DNA from: Euwallacea fornicatus
Taxonomy: Eukaryota; Arthropoda; Insecta; Coleoptera; Curculionidae
NCBI RefSeq assembly: GCF_040115645.1
Contig: NC_089572.1
Coordinates: 1,612,001 to 1,676,000 of the forward strand
Reading direction: 5' to 3'
DNA length: 64,000 nucleotides
Shown here: positions 47,070 through 56,967 of the stretch, in pieces
Position numbering within the stretch: the stretch's first letter is position 1
Layout: each line of letters opens with the position of its first letter
Translations under genes and position numbers: made by a program
The notes under the pieces: generated by a model
Databases searched by the model: none
The model's input: only the letters and a program-made list of their open reading frames with translations
Told to the model about the DNA's origin: nothing

Positions 47070-47326
47070 AGGAACATAAAGTGAACGCCGAATTAGTGAT
47101 CAGACAGCTACTGAAGTGGAGAGGGAGAAATGACTCTGAGCGCAAATATCAATGCTCTAGATGCTGCAAAAGATATAAGCATAAGCACATCTTGAAGCGT
47201 CATGTTGAGTTCGAGTGCGGCATAGATCCCCAATTTCAATGTTCGATTTGCGGTCATCGAAGCCGCAGAAAGTATGACATGACTGTGCATATCCGCTCTC
47301 AGCACATGAAGGAGGAATCGTTGTGA
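47070..47326 (+). CDS. lola: lola terminal exon Z4, two zinc fingers
   Basis: Acceptor TTCTGTTTGTAG, then AG and 84 codons to TGA. The leader EEHKVNAELVIRQLLKW is followed by finger 1, YQCSRCCKRYKHKHILKRH with EFECGIDP, and finger 2, FQCSICGHRSRRKYDMTVH with RSQH. Only 175 bases separate its stop from the acceptor of Z5, so its 3' UTR must be short or overlap the next exon. Confidence 0.9.
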
Positions 47327-47501
47327 CTTGTCAATTTTAAAATGAATTATAAATGTTGAGTAGTTGTTTCGTGTTTCATTCTAGGTTAAGTGGAGTGGGG
47401 GTCTTTTTACTAATGAGTTTGATAATTAATGACCCTGGGAATAATTCCTTCAAACTAGTAATGAAAAAATTAAATTAGAAATAATAACAGTTGACCCGTA
47501 G

Positions 47502-47725
47502 GTTTTGAAGTGAGGTACGCTTGCGCCAATTGCCACAGGTCATATACGCTCAAGAGGAATCTGCGCAGCCATCAAAAGGAGGAGTGCGGCGTGCCACCTT
47601 CATTTTTCTGCGCAGTGTGCAATCGGGGTTTTAAGAAAAAGCACCATTTGACCAGGCATGAGATGACTCATGTGCCTAGAGTCCTTCAAATGTGCGGATT
47701 GGCTGGGCTTTTTAAGAACACGTGA
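47502..47725 (+). CDS. lola: lola terminal exon Z5, two zinc fingers
   Basis: Acceptor GTTGACCCGTAG with a weak pyrimidine tract, then GT and 73 codons to TGA. Finger 1: YACANCHRSYTLKRNLRSH with QKEECGVPP (x5 before the Cys ligand). Finger 2: FFCAVCNRGFKKKHHLTRH with EMTH (x3). A short hydrophobic end, LQMCGLAGLFKNT, follows. The phase fits. Confidence 0.87.
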
Positions 47726-48024
47726 CCTGTAGAGAGGCGTGGAATTACGCCCGATGACTTTCCATATTTAAATGAGAATATATTAATGTCCGTTTATTTT
47801 TTGGTTTTTTTTAGAGTTTTCTAGAAGCTTTTCTGCTTTTTATTTTTTTTTCAAAATAGTGCATTTGGCTGATTTTTTTTTAATTTCGCCAGTGTAGTTG
47901 TCGACTATAGTGATGAGTGTCGTTTTCATGCAGTGCTCGATTATCTTTTTTCGTTTGGCCGCCAGTAGGTATGCACCCCCTCGTTCTCTCATAAACTCTC
48001 TTGTTGTATGCTCATGGGTTGCAG

Positions 48025-48500
48025 GTATAGTGTTCTACGCCTCGGACTTCGAGGAGTACGGCACACTAAAAGTTTTCAACCACGACCGAGTCCGGTACGG
48101 CTGTCGGCGCTGTAAGAAGACCTACCAGCAGAAGAAGACTTTGGGGCGGCATTTGCGCTTCGATTGCGGCCAAAAACCGGCTTTCGTGTGCCAGATGTGC
48201 TCCAAAGCATTCAAGCATGGCTATATTCTACTGAAGCATATGCGCAACACTCACGACATCTACATTCAGAAACTGCGCCAGAGGCACGTGGTGTCACCGG
48301 TGCTGCCGAAGAGCGCAGAAATTCAAGTAGTGCAGACAGACGCGCGGAATATTAATTTTAAGATTGTGGATAGCACTTCAGGGGAGGTGGAAATGCTGCG
48401 CAAAACCGAAGAGAACACACCAAAGGCGGAGCGCAGCAGCAGTCCTCATAGGGTGCTCAATTTTGAGCATGGAATTTTCGGCAATGTTGCTCTGAATTAA
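48025..48500 (+). CDS. lola: lola terminal exon Z6, two zinc fingers and long tail
   Basis: Acceptor ATGGGTTGCAG, then GT and 157 codons to TAA. Leader: IVFYASDFEEYGTLKVFN. Finger 1: YGCRRCKKTYQQKKTLGRH with RFDCGQKP. Finger 2: FVCQMCSKAFKHGYILLKH with RNTH. A tail of about 85 residues rich in Ser, Glu and Arg follows (VQTDARNINFKIVDS). GC-rich codon use in the fingers supports coding. Open sequence upstream of the acceptor is read-through of the intron and is not part of the product. Confidence 0.9.
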
Positions 48501-50019
48501 GGCTTTGTGCACTTGAATTTTTACATTCCCGTACTTGCATTCCAGTATTTAATTCACTTTTAGCTTTACTCAGGTCAGATCCTTCAGAAGGATTTAGGTT
48601 CCACTTGTGCCATTCTTTTTCGTTATTGTTAGGGATAAGGCTTATTTATTCTAACCTCTAGGTAACTAGTAATTAAGGTACTATAGTTATTTGAGACGTT
48701 GATAAACAAAACGAATTCTCCCATGAAATGAATCAAACAGCTTCATTCACTGGCCTGAAAGTTGCCTTTTAAAGCCTTTGCGAACCAACACTGTGAGTCC
48801 ACCCTGACTTCAAAGAGTAATATTTGCAATATCGATGAAGCCCGTTGGTTCATCAACCTTCTCTTGAGTCTTGAGAATTTTGTTTTGCTCTTCAATGCTT
48901 CATTTGTGACAAAATATGTGTTACCCGATCTAGTCATTCGTCAGGAAGTAAGTTTTATTTAATTTAGGTCGCAGCACAAATATGTACAAAGTGATAGTCT
49001 TGTCTGCCCGGAGGTTAGGTCTGGTTAGCCCCGGGTTGGATTGAAGAAGACGTGGCCTTAGTCCACACCCAATGCTCTCTAGACTTCACGCATTGATACG
49101 TTCCGAAATATTTGATATTAGTTTTTTTGTGATTGTGTATAGATTTAAGGTCTTATTAACTACCTAAGCTGAAGCTTTCGTTAGAGAATGCCGGGCGGCG
49201 AAATGAGAATAGTCTTTTACGGAGGAAAGTTTTATTGCAGAAGTGGATTCGAAAGCCGGATCGATATTATTTTCAAGGGCCAATCGTCAGAGAGCGAAGT
49301 GACGATAATCCAGGGGAAAGCTGCATGAATTCAGACTTTTTCTAGGGAAAAATAGTAATTTTTTGCGTTTGACTTAAGAAGGTTTATCGAAGGTGATACT
49401 GCAGTTGTTGCAGCATTGCTAGAAAAGAAAGCCGGACGCCCCGTATACAGAACTGCTACATTTATACATATTCGAACTGTTTAAAATATCCCCTGGTTTG
49501 TTATTTACCAATTAGGCCCTTCCGGGGAGTTACAATTTATGAACTAGGTTCTTCTGAAACGATAGTAACCTTCTTTGAGAGAGAGCACCTCTGACCTGTT
49601 CATAAATTTGATCAATTTCGATCTTACCCGAACCGACCAGAACAGAAAACCAATAATTATTAAGCTGTTTCGAAGTGATCCAAATTCACGTAAACCAAAT
49701 TTTTGCTAATTTGCAAAATGATTCGAGCTAACTAGAACACCTTGTATGTTAAAAATTTTGAATCTACTATATTGCATGTCCCACTCCGACCTTTTCCTCC
49801 AGTTTTTTAAATACACCGCATCAGCTGTAGCTTCTTCAATACGACTGGGAACTATTCTTATTTGGCCACCCAGTACAACGCAAGACTGTATTTGTGAATC
49901 TCTTTTAAATAGTGGAAAAATTAATAAAATTGTGTATCCGTCACCGCTGAGTGTTTTCTTTAGCTCGACGTCCCAAAGTTTTAAGAATAGCCTGAAATAA
50001 TGCTCTTCCAAAATTCTAG
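48501..50019. other. Spacer between Z6 and Z7
   Basis: No conserved coding segment. Overlapping frames at 49706-50011 on both strands lack motifs. It ends at CCAAAATTCTAG. Confidence 0.45.
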
Positions 50020-50210
50020 CTTACCGTGCTAGGCTACATTGCATCTGTGGGCGGTCATACGGTACCAAGACCACCTACAATAGGCACAAGAAATATGAGT
50101 GCGGCAAACAGCCGGAATTTCAGTGCACTTTTTGTGAAGTCCGCACGAAGCACCGCTTTGATCTTCTTAAACATATGAGGAAAGTACATGGATTTTGGCC
50201 TGACGTTTAA
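50020..50210 (+). CDS. lola: lola terminal exon Z7, first finger with a C-x-C pair
   Basis: Acceptor CCAAAATTCTAG, then CT and 62 codons to TAA at 50208-50210. Finger 1 reads LHCICGRSYGTKTTYNRH with KKYECGKQP: only one residue lies between the first two cysteines instead of two, while the x12 spacing to His is kept. Finger 2: FQCTFCEVRTKHRFDLLKH with RKVH. The same C-x-C arrangement recurs in the tail at 63305, so it is a real subtype and not an error. AATAAA lies at 50224-50229, just after the stop. Confidence 0.85.
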
Positions 50211-50223
50211 TGGTGTGATTGTC

Positions 50224-50229
50224 AATAAA
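50224..50229 (+). terminator. Poly(A) signal for tail Z7
   Basis: AATAAA starting 14 bases after the Z7 stop codon; implies a very short 3' UTR. Confidence 0.6.
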
Positions 50230-50316
50230 TATTTTTTTGAATTAAGTCTAGAATTTTTCTTCGCTACGGATATTTGCATTTGTTCCTCATCTTAACTATT
50301 TATTTTTATTTTTTAG

Positions 50317-50576
50317 ATTTTCGTATAAAAGTCTTCCAAAAAGGGACTAGTTACTTCGGACTGGATAAGGAGACTCAACAAGGCTTGTTCAGACTGACAT
50401 ATCTGCCTATTTGGCCCTTAAAAAACACACCTGAAAATAAACCTTTCCAACCACAAAACCATGAGATTCTTCTGCTCCTAGCTCGCTTTCACATTATTTT
50501 TGAACTATTGTTTGCTGCTTGCAGTTTTCTTTTGATTTCCAGTTTTAGTTTGGCCTGCGTGTGTTATGTTCAATGA
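50317..50576 (+). CDS. Possible lola terminal exon without fingers
   Basis: A pyrimidine-rich acceptor (TTTTTATTTTTTAG) leaves AT and then 85 codons starting DFRIKVFQKGTSYFGLDK. The phase fits lola, and the first 50 residues look protein-like. The last 30 are hydrophobic (FELLFAACSFLLISS), which is unusual for a nuclear tail and may be chance read-through beyond an unseen donor. No domain recognised. Confidence 0.25.
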
Positions 50577-50654
50577 GTGTTTTTTTGTGGTTTGAAGTAG
50601 GTATTCTCGGTTTGCCGTACGTAGAACAAATTCATTGATCAGAGAATGTTCTAG

Positions 50655-50950
50655 TAGGGTCAAAACACCATCAGGTGATCCTCAGCAAAGTATCGCCAGT
50701 GTTTGCCTGTCCTAAGTGCAGGAAAATCTACCACCACAAGAAGACTTTGAGCCGCCACATTAGACAGGAATGCGGGGTAGAACCGGAGCTGAAATGTCCT
50801 TATTGCCCTTATAGGGCACGCAGGGCCTACGTCCTGAACAACCACATAAAAGGGCATCAGTACTTGTTTAAGTCCACTTGGGCCAAGCATGAACCGGAAA
50901 CCTTAGAGCGGTTTTATGTGGAAGACAGTAGCTACAATATTACTTTTTAG
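50655..50950 (+). CDS. lola: lola terminal exon Z8, two zinc fingers
   Basis: Tandem acceptors GTTCTAG|TAG| at 50655 or 50658 are both in the lola phase. Product: GSKHHQVILSKVSPV, finger 1 FACPKCRKIYHHKKTLSRH with RQECGVEP, finger 2 LKCPYCPYRARRAYVLNNH with IKGH, and an acidic-aromatic end, ERFYVEDSSYNITF, with the stop at 50948-50950. Ligands are complete; finger 2 is C2H2 with x3. Confidence 0.88.
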
Positions 50951-51081
50951 TCTATTTTATTTTTGTTTGTAAAATTTTCGTGTCCTCAAGTACCTAAGTG
51001 AAATCTGATTTTCCGAGAAATCCTACAAGACTTAACTTGGAATTTTACTAGTCACTGATACACTCAGTAACTGTCTCTCTG

Positions 51082-51127
51082 TGTTTATTTATTGACTTAT
51101 TTATTTATTTATTTATTTATTTAATTT
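51082..51127 (+). repeat. (TTTA)n microsatellite
   Basis: About nine near-perfect TTTA/TTAT units in the spacer downstream of tail Z8. Confidence 0.9.
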
Positions 51128-51377
51128 ATTAACTAAGTGTTTTATATGTTAGGAGTAGAAAGTTAAGCTATAGTTACACGTTGTTGACTTTGTTGTAAAG
51201 GATCACAAGCGCTTCAGGCTTTGAAGCCCGAACTATAGTCTAGGAAATGAGGATTGACCATGATTTGATGTATGGCTTTTCATTTGATGTCCATATTATT
51301 TAATCGGTTAACACAGATGAAAACCTTTGACGTCATGGCCAATGCTTTGCGTCCGTAGATAGTAGGGGGTCATTTTT

Positions 51378-51505
51378 TATACAGGGTGCTACAAACGGGC
51401 AGAAATATACGGCGATCTTCTAAGCTCTATGAGATACATGATATTGTATTTCTCACGATTCGGAAGGTCTCCATACATTCTTATGAATTCATAGCATCCT
51501 GTATA
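51378..51505. mobile_element. Short inverted-repeat element, about 128 bases
   Basis: TATACAGGGTGCTA on the left and TAGCATCCTGTATA on the right form 14-bp terminal inverted repeats with one mismatch. No coding capacity; MITE-like. Confidence 0.5.
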
Positions 51506-51852
51506 GATATTTGTATCTCAACTAGCAATTTCATGCTTTTCATGATCAAATCTCAAAATTACAAGATTATTTTGCTAATTGAGATGGGAGTTGCTGGTAT
51601 AGAACATCGACAAAGGATCATGCTTCTAGTTCAGTCAAATTCCATACAACTGTACTGTAAGCTAAGTTTAGGTTCTTACGGTTTGCTGTACCTATTGTAT
51701 AACCTCTATGAACATGTAAATACGTGTGCTTCTAATACAAACACCATATTTGAAAACTTAGTTTAATTCACCTCTACCTGACTCAATTTCTACATTTAAA
51801 CAGTCGATAACAGAGCAATAACTTGTAGAACTCATAGACGTACTCTTCACAG

Positions 51853-52330
51853 ACTTAGAGAGTGACTCTGGCAATGGATGGACCATCCAAGTCATATATC
51901 CAGACGAAAGCACGTTATTGGAATCTCAACAGGACACTGAGCGATCTCTTGAAAAGGACAGTAGTAATTATTTAACTCAAGAAGATGATCCACTAGTTGA
52001 AGACGCTGGAGTAGAGTCGGAGCAGGTAAGTAGTTCTTTGCTACACTCTAGTTGTCATGTAGGAAATTCTGGTTTCAGATAGTATCTATGGAAGCGGAGG
52101 CTGCTGAAAAATTTGAAATCGTGCAGACGCAATTATTTAGGTGCACCAAGTGTCTGAAGACCTACAATGCAAAGAGAAACCTGCAAAGACACGTCAGCAC
52201 TGAATGCGGCAAGGAACCGCAGTATGGCTGCAATTACTGTGGGTACCGGAACTATAGGAGAAATGAGCTTTTGAAGCACGTTAGGAATAAGCATGGGTTT
52301 CAGGTGTTCTTGGAGAGCCAGAAATCGTAG
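51853..52330 (+). CDS. lola: lola terminal exons Z9, acidic exon plus two-finger exon (51853-52025, 52079-52330)
   Basis: The acceptor TACTCTTCACAG leaves AC (the lola phase). The first exon is acidic: DLESDSGNGWTIQVIYPDES and later EDDPLVEDAGVESEQ. Its donor GAGCAG|GTAAGT is phase 0 and a 53-base intron follows. The second exon continues IVSMEAEAAEKFEIVQTQ, then finger 1, FRCTKCLKTYNAKRNLQRH with STECGKEP, finger 2, YGCNYCGYRNYRRNELLKH with RNKH, and a short end. This tail combines an acidic, possibly activating segment with a standard finger pair. Confidence 0.88.
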
Positions 52331-52557
52331 TACCCTATTATTTCTGGTATCGCTGGCAAAGTCTGTATTATATCGAATTGTATGAGAGTAAAGCCTATAT
52401 TAAATGTTTATTAAAAACGTTTCAATTTTTTGTCCTGATATGATCCCTGGGTGAACCGAGAGATGAAAAATAATCGTCAAATAATAATAAAAAATAATAT
52501 TATTTGTATCGCTTCAGTGTTTTTTCTTTAACCTTCAATGAGAAATTTTTGTTTTAG

Positions 52558-53837
52558 GTTATACGGATGGGGTGCAAAAAGTCCGTTACGCTTACAGTCA
52601 AGTCGATTATCCAAGGAGGCCTAAATTCCAAGCTTCCTTACCAGCCACTCAGCCCCCAATGAAAGCTTTTCTCAAACCATTGAAATCAGCCATGAAAAAG
52701 GAAACTCCGCAACAGATTGACAAGATTGATCGCCCTCCTTCTAGGAGGGCTTCGGGGCTGTTAACAGATAGCCTTTCATGCATTTTTACTCGAAGGGCTA
52801 ACGAGCAGCGCAAAGCGCCTCAACAGGGAGTCTTTTATGAGCAGCCCTCTAAGGAGACCTCAGATACTGAATCTGGTGCAGAGAGAAAGACATTTGAAGT
52901 CCCAATGACAGCTCCAGAACCTCCGAGAATTTCTCAACCCACTCCAGATATAAGTATGGAAGATTGGTTTGCTGCAAAACAGAGAATTCTGGGCAACGTC
53001 AAGCCGCAGACTCCTGCGGAACCTGTGAAAACCCACCAAGAGGTCAAAACCTCAAAACCGGCCCTCGTTGATCCTCATGGGTTTGATATTGAACCCCCTA
53101 CAAATATAAACAAAAATGTTTCCCCCTATGTGCCCTCTCACAGCCTCGAAAGAGATGAGTACGAAAAGTACAAATCCGAGAAGATTAATCTGGCAATGTT
53201 GCAAAAGCGCCACTCTCAGTCTGAAGAGACAAGCCATGAAATTGTCTATGAAGGCAATGAAGAGTATGAGGCCGAAGACGAGGACATGGAGAAGTACCAC
53301 ATAGAAAGAGAGAGCTATGCTCCTGCAGAAACACAAGCTGAGTACTACTATCAAGAGGACGCACCTCAAGAATATTATTCATACCCAAGCGACAATTTCA
53401 AAGAGCCTCTGCCAGTGAGCGGTGGGAGCACTCAGAACATGTGTCATAAGTGCTCTTTTCAGACCACCAATCTAAAGAAATTGCGCGATCATTTGAAGTT
53501 CGTCCATGGCGAGGACGCTGTTGCGGGAGGAAGCTCCGCCACTAATGAACTTTACTCCCGAAGGGAGGGTCAGGAGGATTTGTTCACTCGTAGAGGGGAG
53601 CAGCCAAGAGGAGGCAAATTTAAACGCAGAAATACTTCAGTATTGGTCAATGTTGTCTCCAATGACGTGGTAACTCCTCCAAGCAGAGATGACGCAGAAA
53701 GTCTGGCGGAAGGAGACGAGGTCCACGAGAGCGGGGTGATGGCTGCCATGGAGTATTTTGAAAGTACCAAGAATCAGCCCAGAAAGGTTAATCCTTATAG
53801 GAGGAGTACTGATCAGCTAGATAAGGAGTGGATTTAA
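52558..53837 (+). CDS. lola: lola terminal exon Z10, long tail with a single zinc finger
   Basis: Acceptor ATTTTTGTTTTAG, then GT and 425 codons to TAA at 53835-53837: by far the longest tail. It starts GYTDGVQKVRYAYSQ and is mostly disordered, rich in Pro, Glu, Ser and Tyr (EYYYQEDAPQEYYSY). One C2H2 finger, MCHKCSFQTTNLKKLRDH with KFVH, lies near residues 288-314; there is no ECGK linker and no second finger. The end ESTKNQPRKVNPYRRS is basic. The codon mix is strongly coding. Drosophila lola also has a single-finger tail; this may be its counterpart. Confidence 0.88.
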
Positions 53838-54606
53838 GTTAGTTTTCTTTGTTGATGTTAGGAATACCCAATTTGGTTGTACTTATAAGCTTAGTGTTAC
53901 CTTCTAGTACTTTTTTTGGTAAAAACATTATATTAGGGATTATTAAAAGATGTTCTTAATCGCCAAAGTAGGGTGTTGTTCATTTTGTTGGGCAATGTGG
54001 TGGACACAGAAAAAAGGTAAAGGTTAGTAGATAAGAGACTCTGAGGATAACACAGATGTTTACCTCAAGAGAGAAGAATGCTTGAGGGTTGATCTAAAGT
54101 TTAAAAAAAAAAACATTTTGACAGTCGTTTACGGGATAGTAACTCTTAAGTATCGATAAATTGTTTCCCATAAAAAAAAATTCTAAATCCAGGTTCGTAT
54201 AGTAGGCAAACCGAAATAAGACACTCTGTATATGTGATGACATAAGTAGAATTGGATAAACGTGGAAGGTGGTACATTTTGAAAACTTATCTTGTAGATC
54301 TAGGTTCCAGATTTAATAATCCAGAATCGTATAACCTGAGGATAAAGAAGACAAAAACTATGCTTTTCAACGCTTCAATGCTGTTTAAAAATCGTCACTA
54401 TTATTGCAAGCATCTTGCGCCACTTTTGATATATTTTTTTGTGTCAGTTTGATTCTTTACAGTTTCGAAGATCCAAATGTTCGTTATAGAGTTGAAAATT
54501 TCGTGAATCTGCAAAAAAAATGAACAACAATCGTTCCATGCGGGGACGAAGAAGGGGGGGGGGGGTTCTTTTAGTTTTCAATCCCCTTATCAAATTAAAT
54601 TTCTAG
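53838..54606. other. Spacer between Z10 and Z11
   Basis: Probable 3' UTR of Z10 followed by intron. It holds a run of 12 G at 54554-54565, close before the Z11 acceptor. No coding segment. Confidence 0.5.
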
Positions 54607-54851
54607 GTGTTCACAAATCAGCGAGGAAAAGAACAGGCGTTTTCACTTGCCACAAATGCGGACGTCTCTATAACAGAAACGATTCTCTTCAAAGGCACCA
54701 AAAGTATGAATGTGGAGTTCTCAGACAATTTCCTTGTACTTTCTGTCCTTGGGTGAGCAAGCGTAGGTGCCACTTGTATGGCCATATTCGAAACAGCCAT
54801 TCAGATCTAGCCGAAGAATTCTTCAAGGTGCTCGGCCTCAAGAGGCATTAG
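54607..54851 (+). CDS. lola: lola terminal exon Z11, two zinc fingers
   Basis: Acceptor AAATTTCTAG, then GT and 80 codons to TAG at 54849-54851. The basic leader GVHKSARKRTGV precedes finger 1, FTCHKCGRLYNRNDSLQRH with QKYECGVL, and finger 2, FPCTFCPWVSKRRCHLYGH with RNSH. The end DLAEEFFKVLGLKRH is probably helical. AATAAA at 54975-54980 lies within the pyrimidine tract of the next acceptor. Confidence 0.88.
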
Positions 54852-54974
54852 ATTATATTGATCTGTGTTATTAAGAATGCTGTTAACAATTGTGTTTGTT
54901 AGTCTTTAGTTTACCTTGGTAGAGAGTGTACAGTCTTAAAATTATTAAATCCGAATCTCAATTGTTGACCTCAA

Positions 54975-54980
54975 AATAAA
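54975..54980 (+). terminator. Poly(A) signal for tail Z11, overlapping the next acceptor region
   Basis: AATAAA about 125 bases after the Z11 stop and only 11 bases before the acceptor AG at 54991-54992. Confidence 0.5.
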
Positions 54981-54992
54981 AACTTGTTTTAG

Positions 54993-55138
54993 CACAAGAC
55001 TTGAGCGTGTCTCGACCCTGGGAGTCTTGGCCCTCAAACCTTATGCTGCCAATGATGTTGATGCGAGAGAACTTCAAGAAGAGCATATTTCAGAATATGG
55101 GCTCGGTCGACTCTAGCAAAGTCAAATCGGAGAGGTAA
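54993..55138 (+). CDS. Possible lola exon without fingers
   Basis: Acceptor AAACTTGTTTTAG, then CA and 47 codons starting AQDLSVSRPWESWPSNLML and ending at TAA 55136-55138. The phase fits the lola donors and the peptide looks coding. The end GAGAG|GTAACT is also a plausible donor, but its phase 2 does not fit the next finger exon. It is either a short finger-less tail or an upstream exon of a two-exon tail whose partner I cannot identify. Confidence 0.4.
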
Positions 55139-55485
55139 CTCAGCAAACCTACCGTTACTGTATGGTGCATCCTTCATCCGACGATATGACAAGATCTCTG
55201 GTGCAGAGTCATGGGATAGAGTCTTAAAACTTCTGTCCCATGCATCTGACATCCGATGATTTGATTATGCGATGAGCATTATTGATGGGCTCGATTAAAA
55301 GTTACATACAAAGGCGGGGGTGACAGATGCGTGGAAAGCGTCTGTGTGACAAACACTCTGATGGGTCACAAATCATACGATATCGGATGAATAAAACGTA
55401 AATTTATTGTCCCTTTGTAAAATTAGTTTAACGTTTTGACAGCTTTGGGACCTGTCTTCTAATCGCTTTGCTCGTCGAATGACAG

Positions 55486-55814
55486 ATGACGGATGCATTG
55501 GACGGAAACTGTATAACCACGATGCAACTATAAATACTTCTTATTGTAGACCAGTTATACCACAGGCGGAGTGTGGGGGCGGATTTGTTTGCGGAGATTG
55601 CGGGCGCACTTACAAGCTAAAAAGCTCATTGCGCAATCACCAAAAGTGGGAATGCGGCAAGGAACCGCAATTCCAATGCCCTTATTGCATTTACAAGGCC
55701 AAGCAAAAGATGCACATGGCCAGGCACATGGAGAGAATGCATCGTGATGTAGATTATTCTGGAATGATGCTTTTAGATAAGAAGGTCGAGGATGTCAAAC
55801 CGGAAACCTCTTGA
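55486..55814 (+). CDS. lola: lola terminal exon Z12, two zinc fingers
   Basis: Acceptor CTCGTCGAATGACAG, then AT and 108 codons to TGA. The leader is DDGCIGRKLYNHDATINTS. Finger 1: FVCGDCGRTYKLKSSLRNH with QKWECGKEP. Finger 2: FQCPYCIYKAKQKMHMARH with ERMH. The end is acidic/basic mixed. An earlier AG at 55441-55442 is in a different phase and would need a phase-0 donor; the 55485 site fits lola directly. Confidence 0.85.
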
Positions 55815-56818
55815 AACTGCCTTATTTCTGTACCTTTAAGTGCCTTTACTCTTTTTTATATCTACGTTTTAGCCACATCATGATACTTTTGTACTTCATC
55901 AACAGGGTGTCAAAATTGTATGTGATAAAGTCAATTCTTTACATCATCGTTAGATCTACTGGTGCTAGAATTGTTACAAGTTTACATTGCGAATGTGATT
56001 AATACGTTTAGTGTATACTTAAGTCGGTAGGTTTCTTTGATAACCAATTCCAATGGGACCAACCACAGCTGCGCAAGCTTGGTAGTTACCTTTTTTATAT
56101 ACATGGCTACCAGTTATAAGAAAGACACTACTTCCTGAATTAGAGTTAAGTTGACAAAATGCTTTTTGCGATATATTACTTTTGCCTAAATATTTGAATT
56201 ATGCTTCATGCTCAATCCAATGCTTATTTAAGTGGCGATGCTCAACGGCTTATTGATTAGATAGTTAGGGAAGTGTCATATTGTGTTAAAAGTCGTACCA
56301 GAAATTTACATTCGGTTAGTTTTAGCTCAAAGAGCCTTCTATTCAGGGTTTTAGGTAGATTCGTAACTTGAGGTGTGGGGACTTTACAGCTGCAAATCCA
56401 ACTACAATACTCCAGTTTTGTGATTCTTTTTATACCATAGTGTATATTGTTAAAAATTAGTAAATACGTTAAAACATAGTTCCTGTACGTTGTTGTACGC
56501 TTCAACCAGTTCTCAATAGACAATATTGTAGTGAGAGTGGGTGGAAAAAGCGTATAAGAGGGACAGCTACCCTCGGTTTTGTTTCGATACTCACTATTCT
56601 TTTCAAATTTAAATGCGTCCACCCTACTGATAATTATACTTTAAGTCCAATAATAGTTGAATTTTCATTTTAAAAAATTGAAATATTCCAATTTTGGAGA
56701 GGGTACTTACTTTATAATATACTTATTCTCAATTACTATATTGTCTAACTGCACATCTTTCAACCACTTTACATTTCCTCCCTAAGAAAACTGAATAATC
56801 AACCCTGTGTGATTTTAG
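55815..56818. other. Spacer between Z12 and Z13
   Basis: AT-rich; no coding segment recognised. A lone ACAGGGTGTCAAAATTG near 55903 resembles an element end but has no partner. Confidence 0.45.
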
Positions 56819-56967
56819 GCCGCGCTTGTGTCACTTGCCAAGAAGCCAGAACTCGCGATTATAAGTGCGCCTTCTGTGATAAGAGCTACTACTACAGGCA
56901 GAACCTGGATAGACACAAAAAGTACTACTGTAGAAGAATAGATAGAGACCCCTTGGCACCATTCTAG
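56819..56967 (+). CDS. lola: lola terminal exon Z13, single C2HC finger
   Basis: Acceptor GTGTGATTTTAG, then GC and 48 codons to TAG at 56965-56967. It starts GRACVTCQEARTRD, an extra CxxC, then YKCAFCDKSYYYRQNLDRH with KKYYC: a canonical first-type C2HC finger. There is no second C2H2 finger; the tail ends IDRDPLAPF. AATAAA at 57176-57181. Either a natural one-finger tail or one that has lost its second finger. Confidence 0.75.

Larger units (their letters stand above)
50951..51852. other. Spacer between Z8 and Z9 with a simple repeat and a small inverted-repeat element
   Basis: Contains a (TTTA)n run at 51082-51127 and a candidate mobile element at 51378-51505. A 126-codon frame at 51386-51766 overlaps the element, lacks motifs and is not called. 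Confidence 0.5.

Noticed and set aside
47898..48024. Extension of tail Z6 upstream to an ATG
   Set aside because: It reads through the polypyrimidine tract and acceptor at 48024; the lola phase starts at 48025.
51386..51766. 126-codon + strand frame
   Set aside because: Overlaps a small inverted-repeat element and has no motif.
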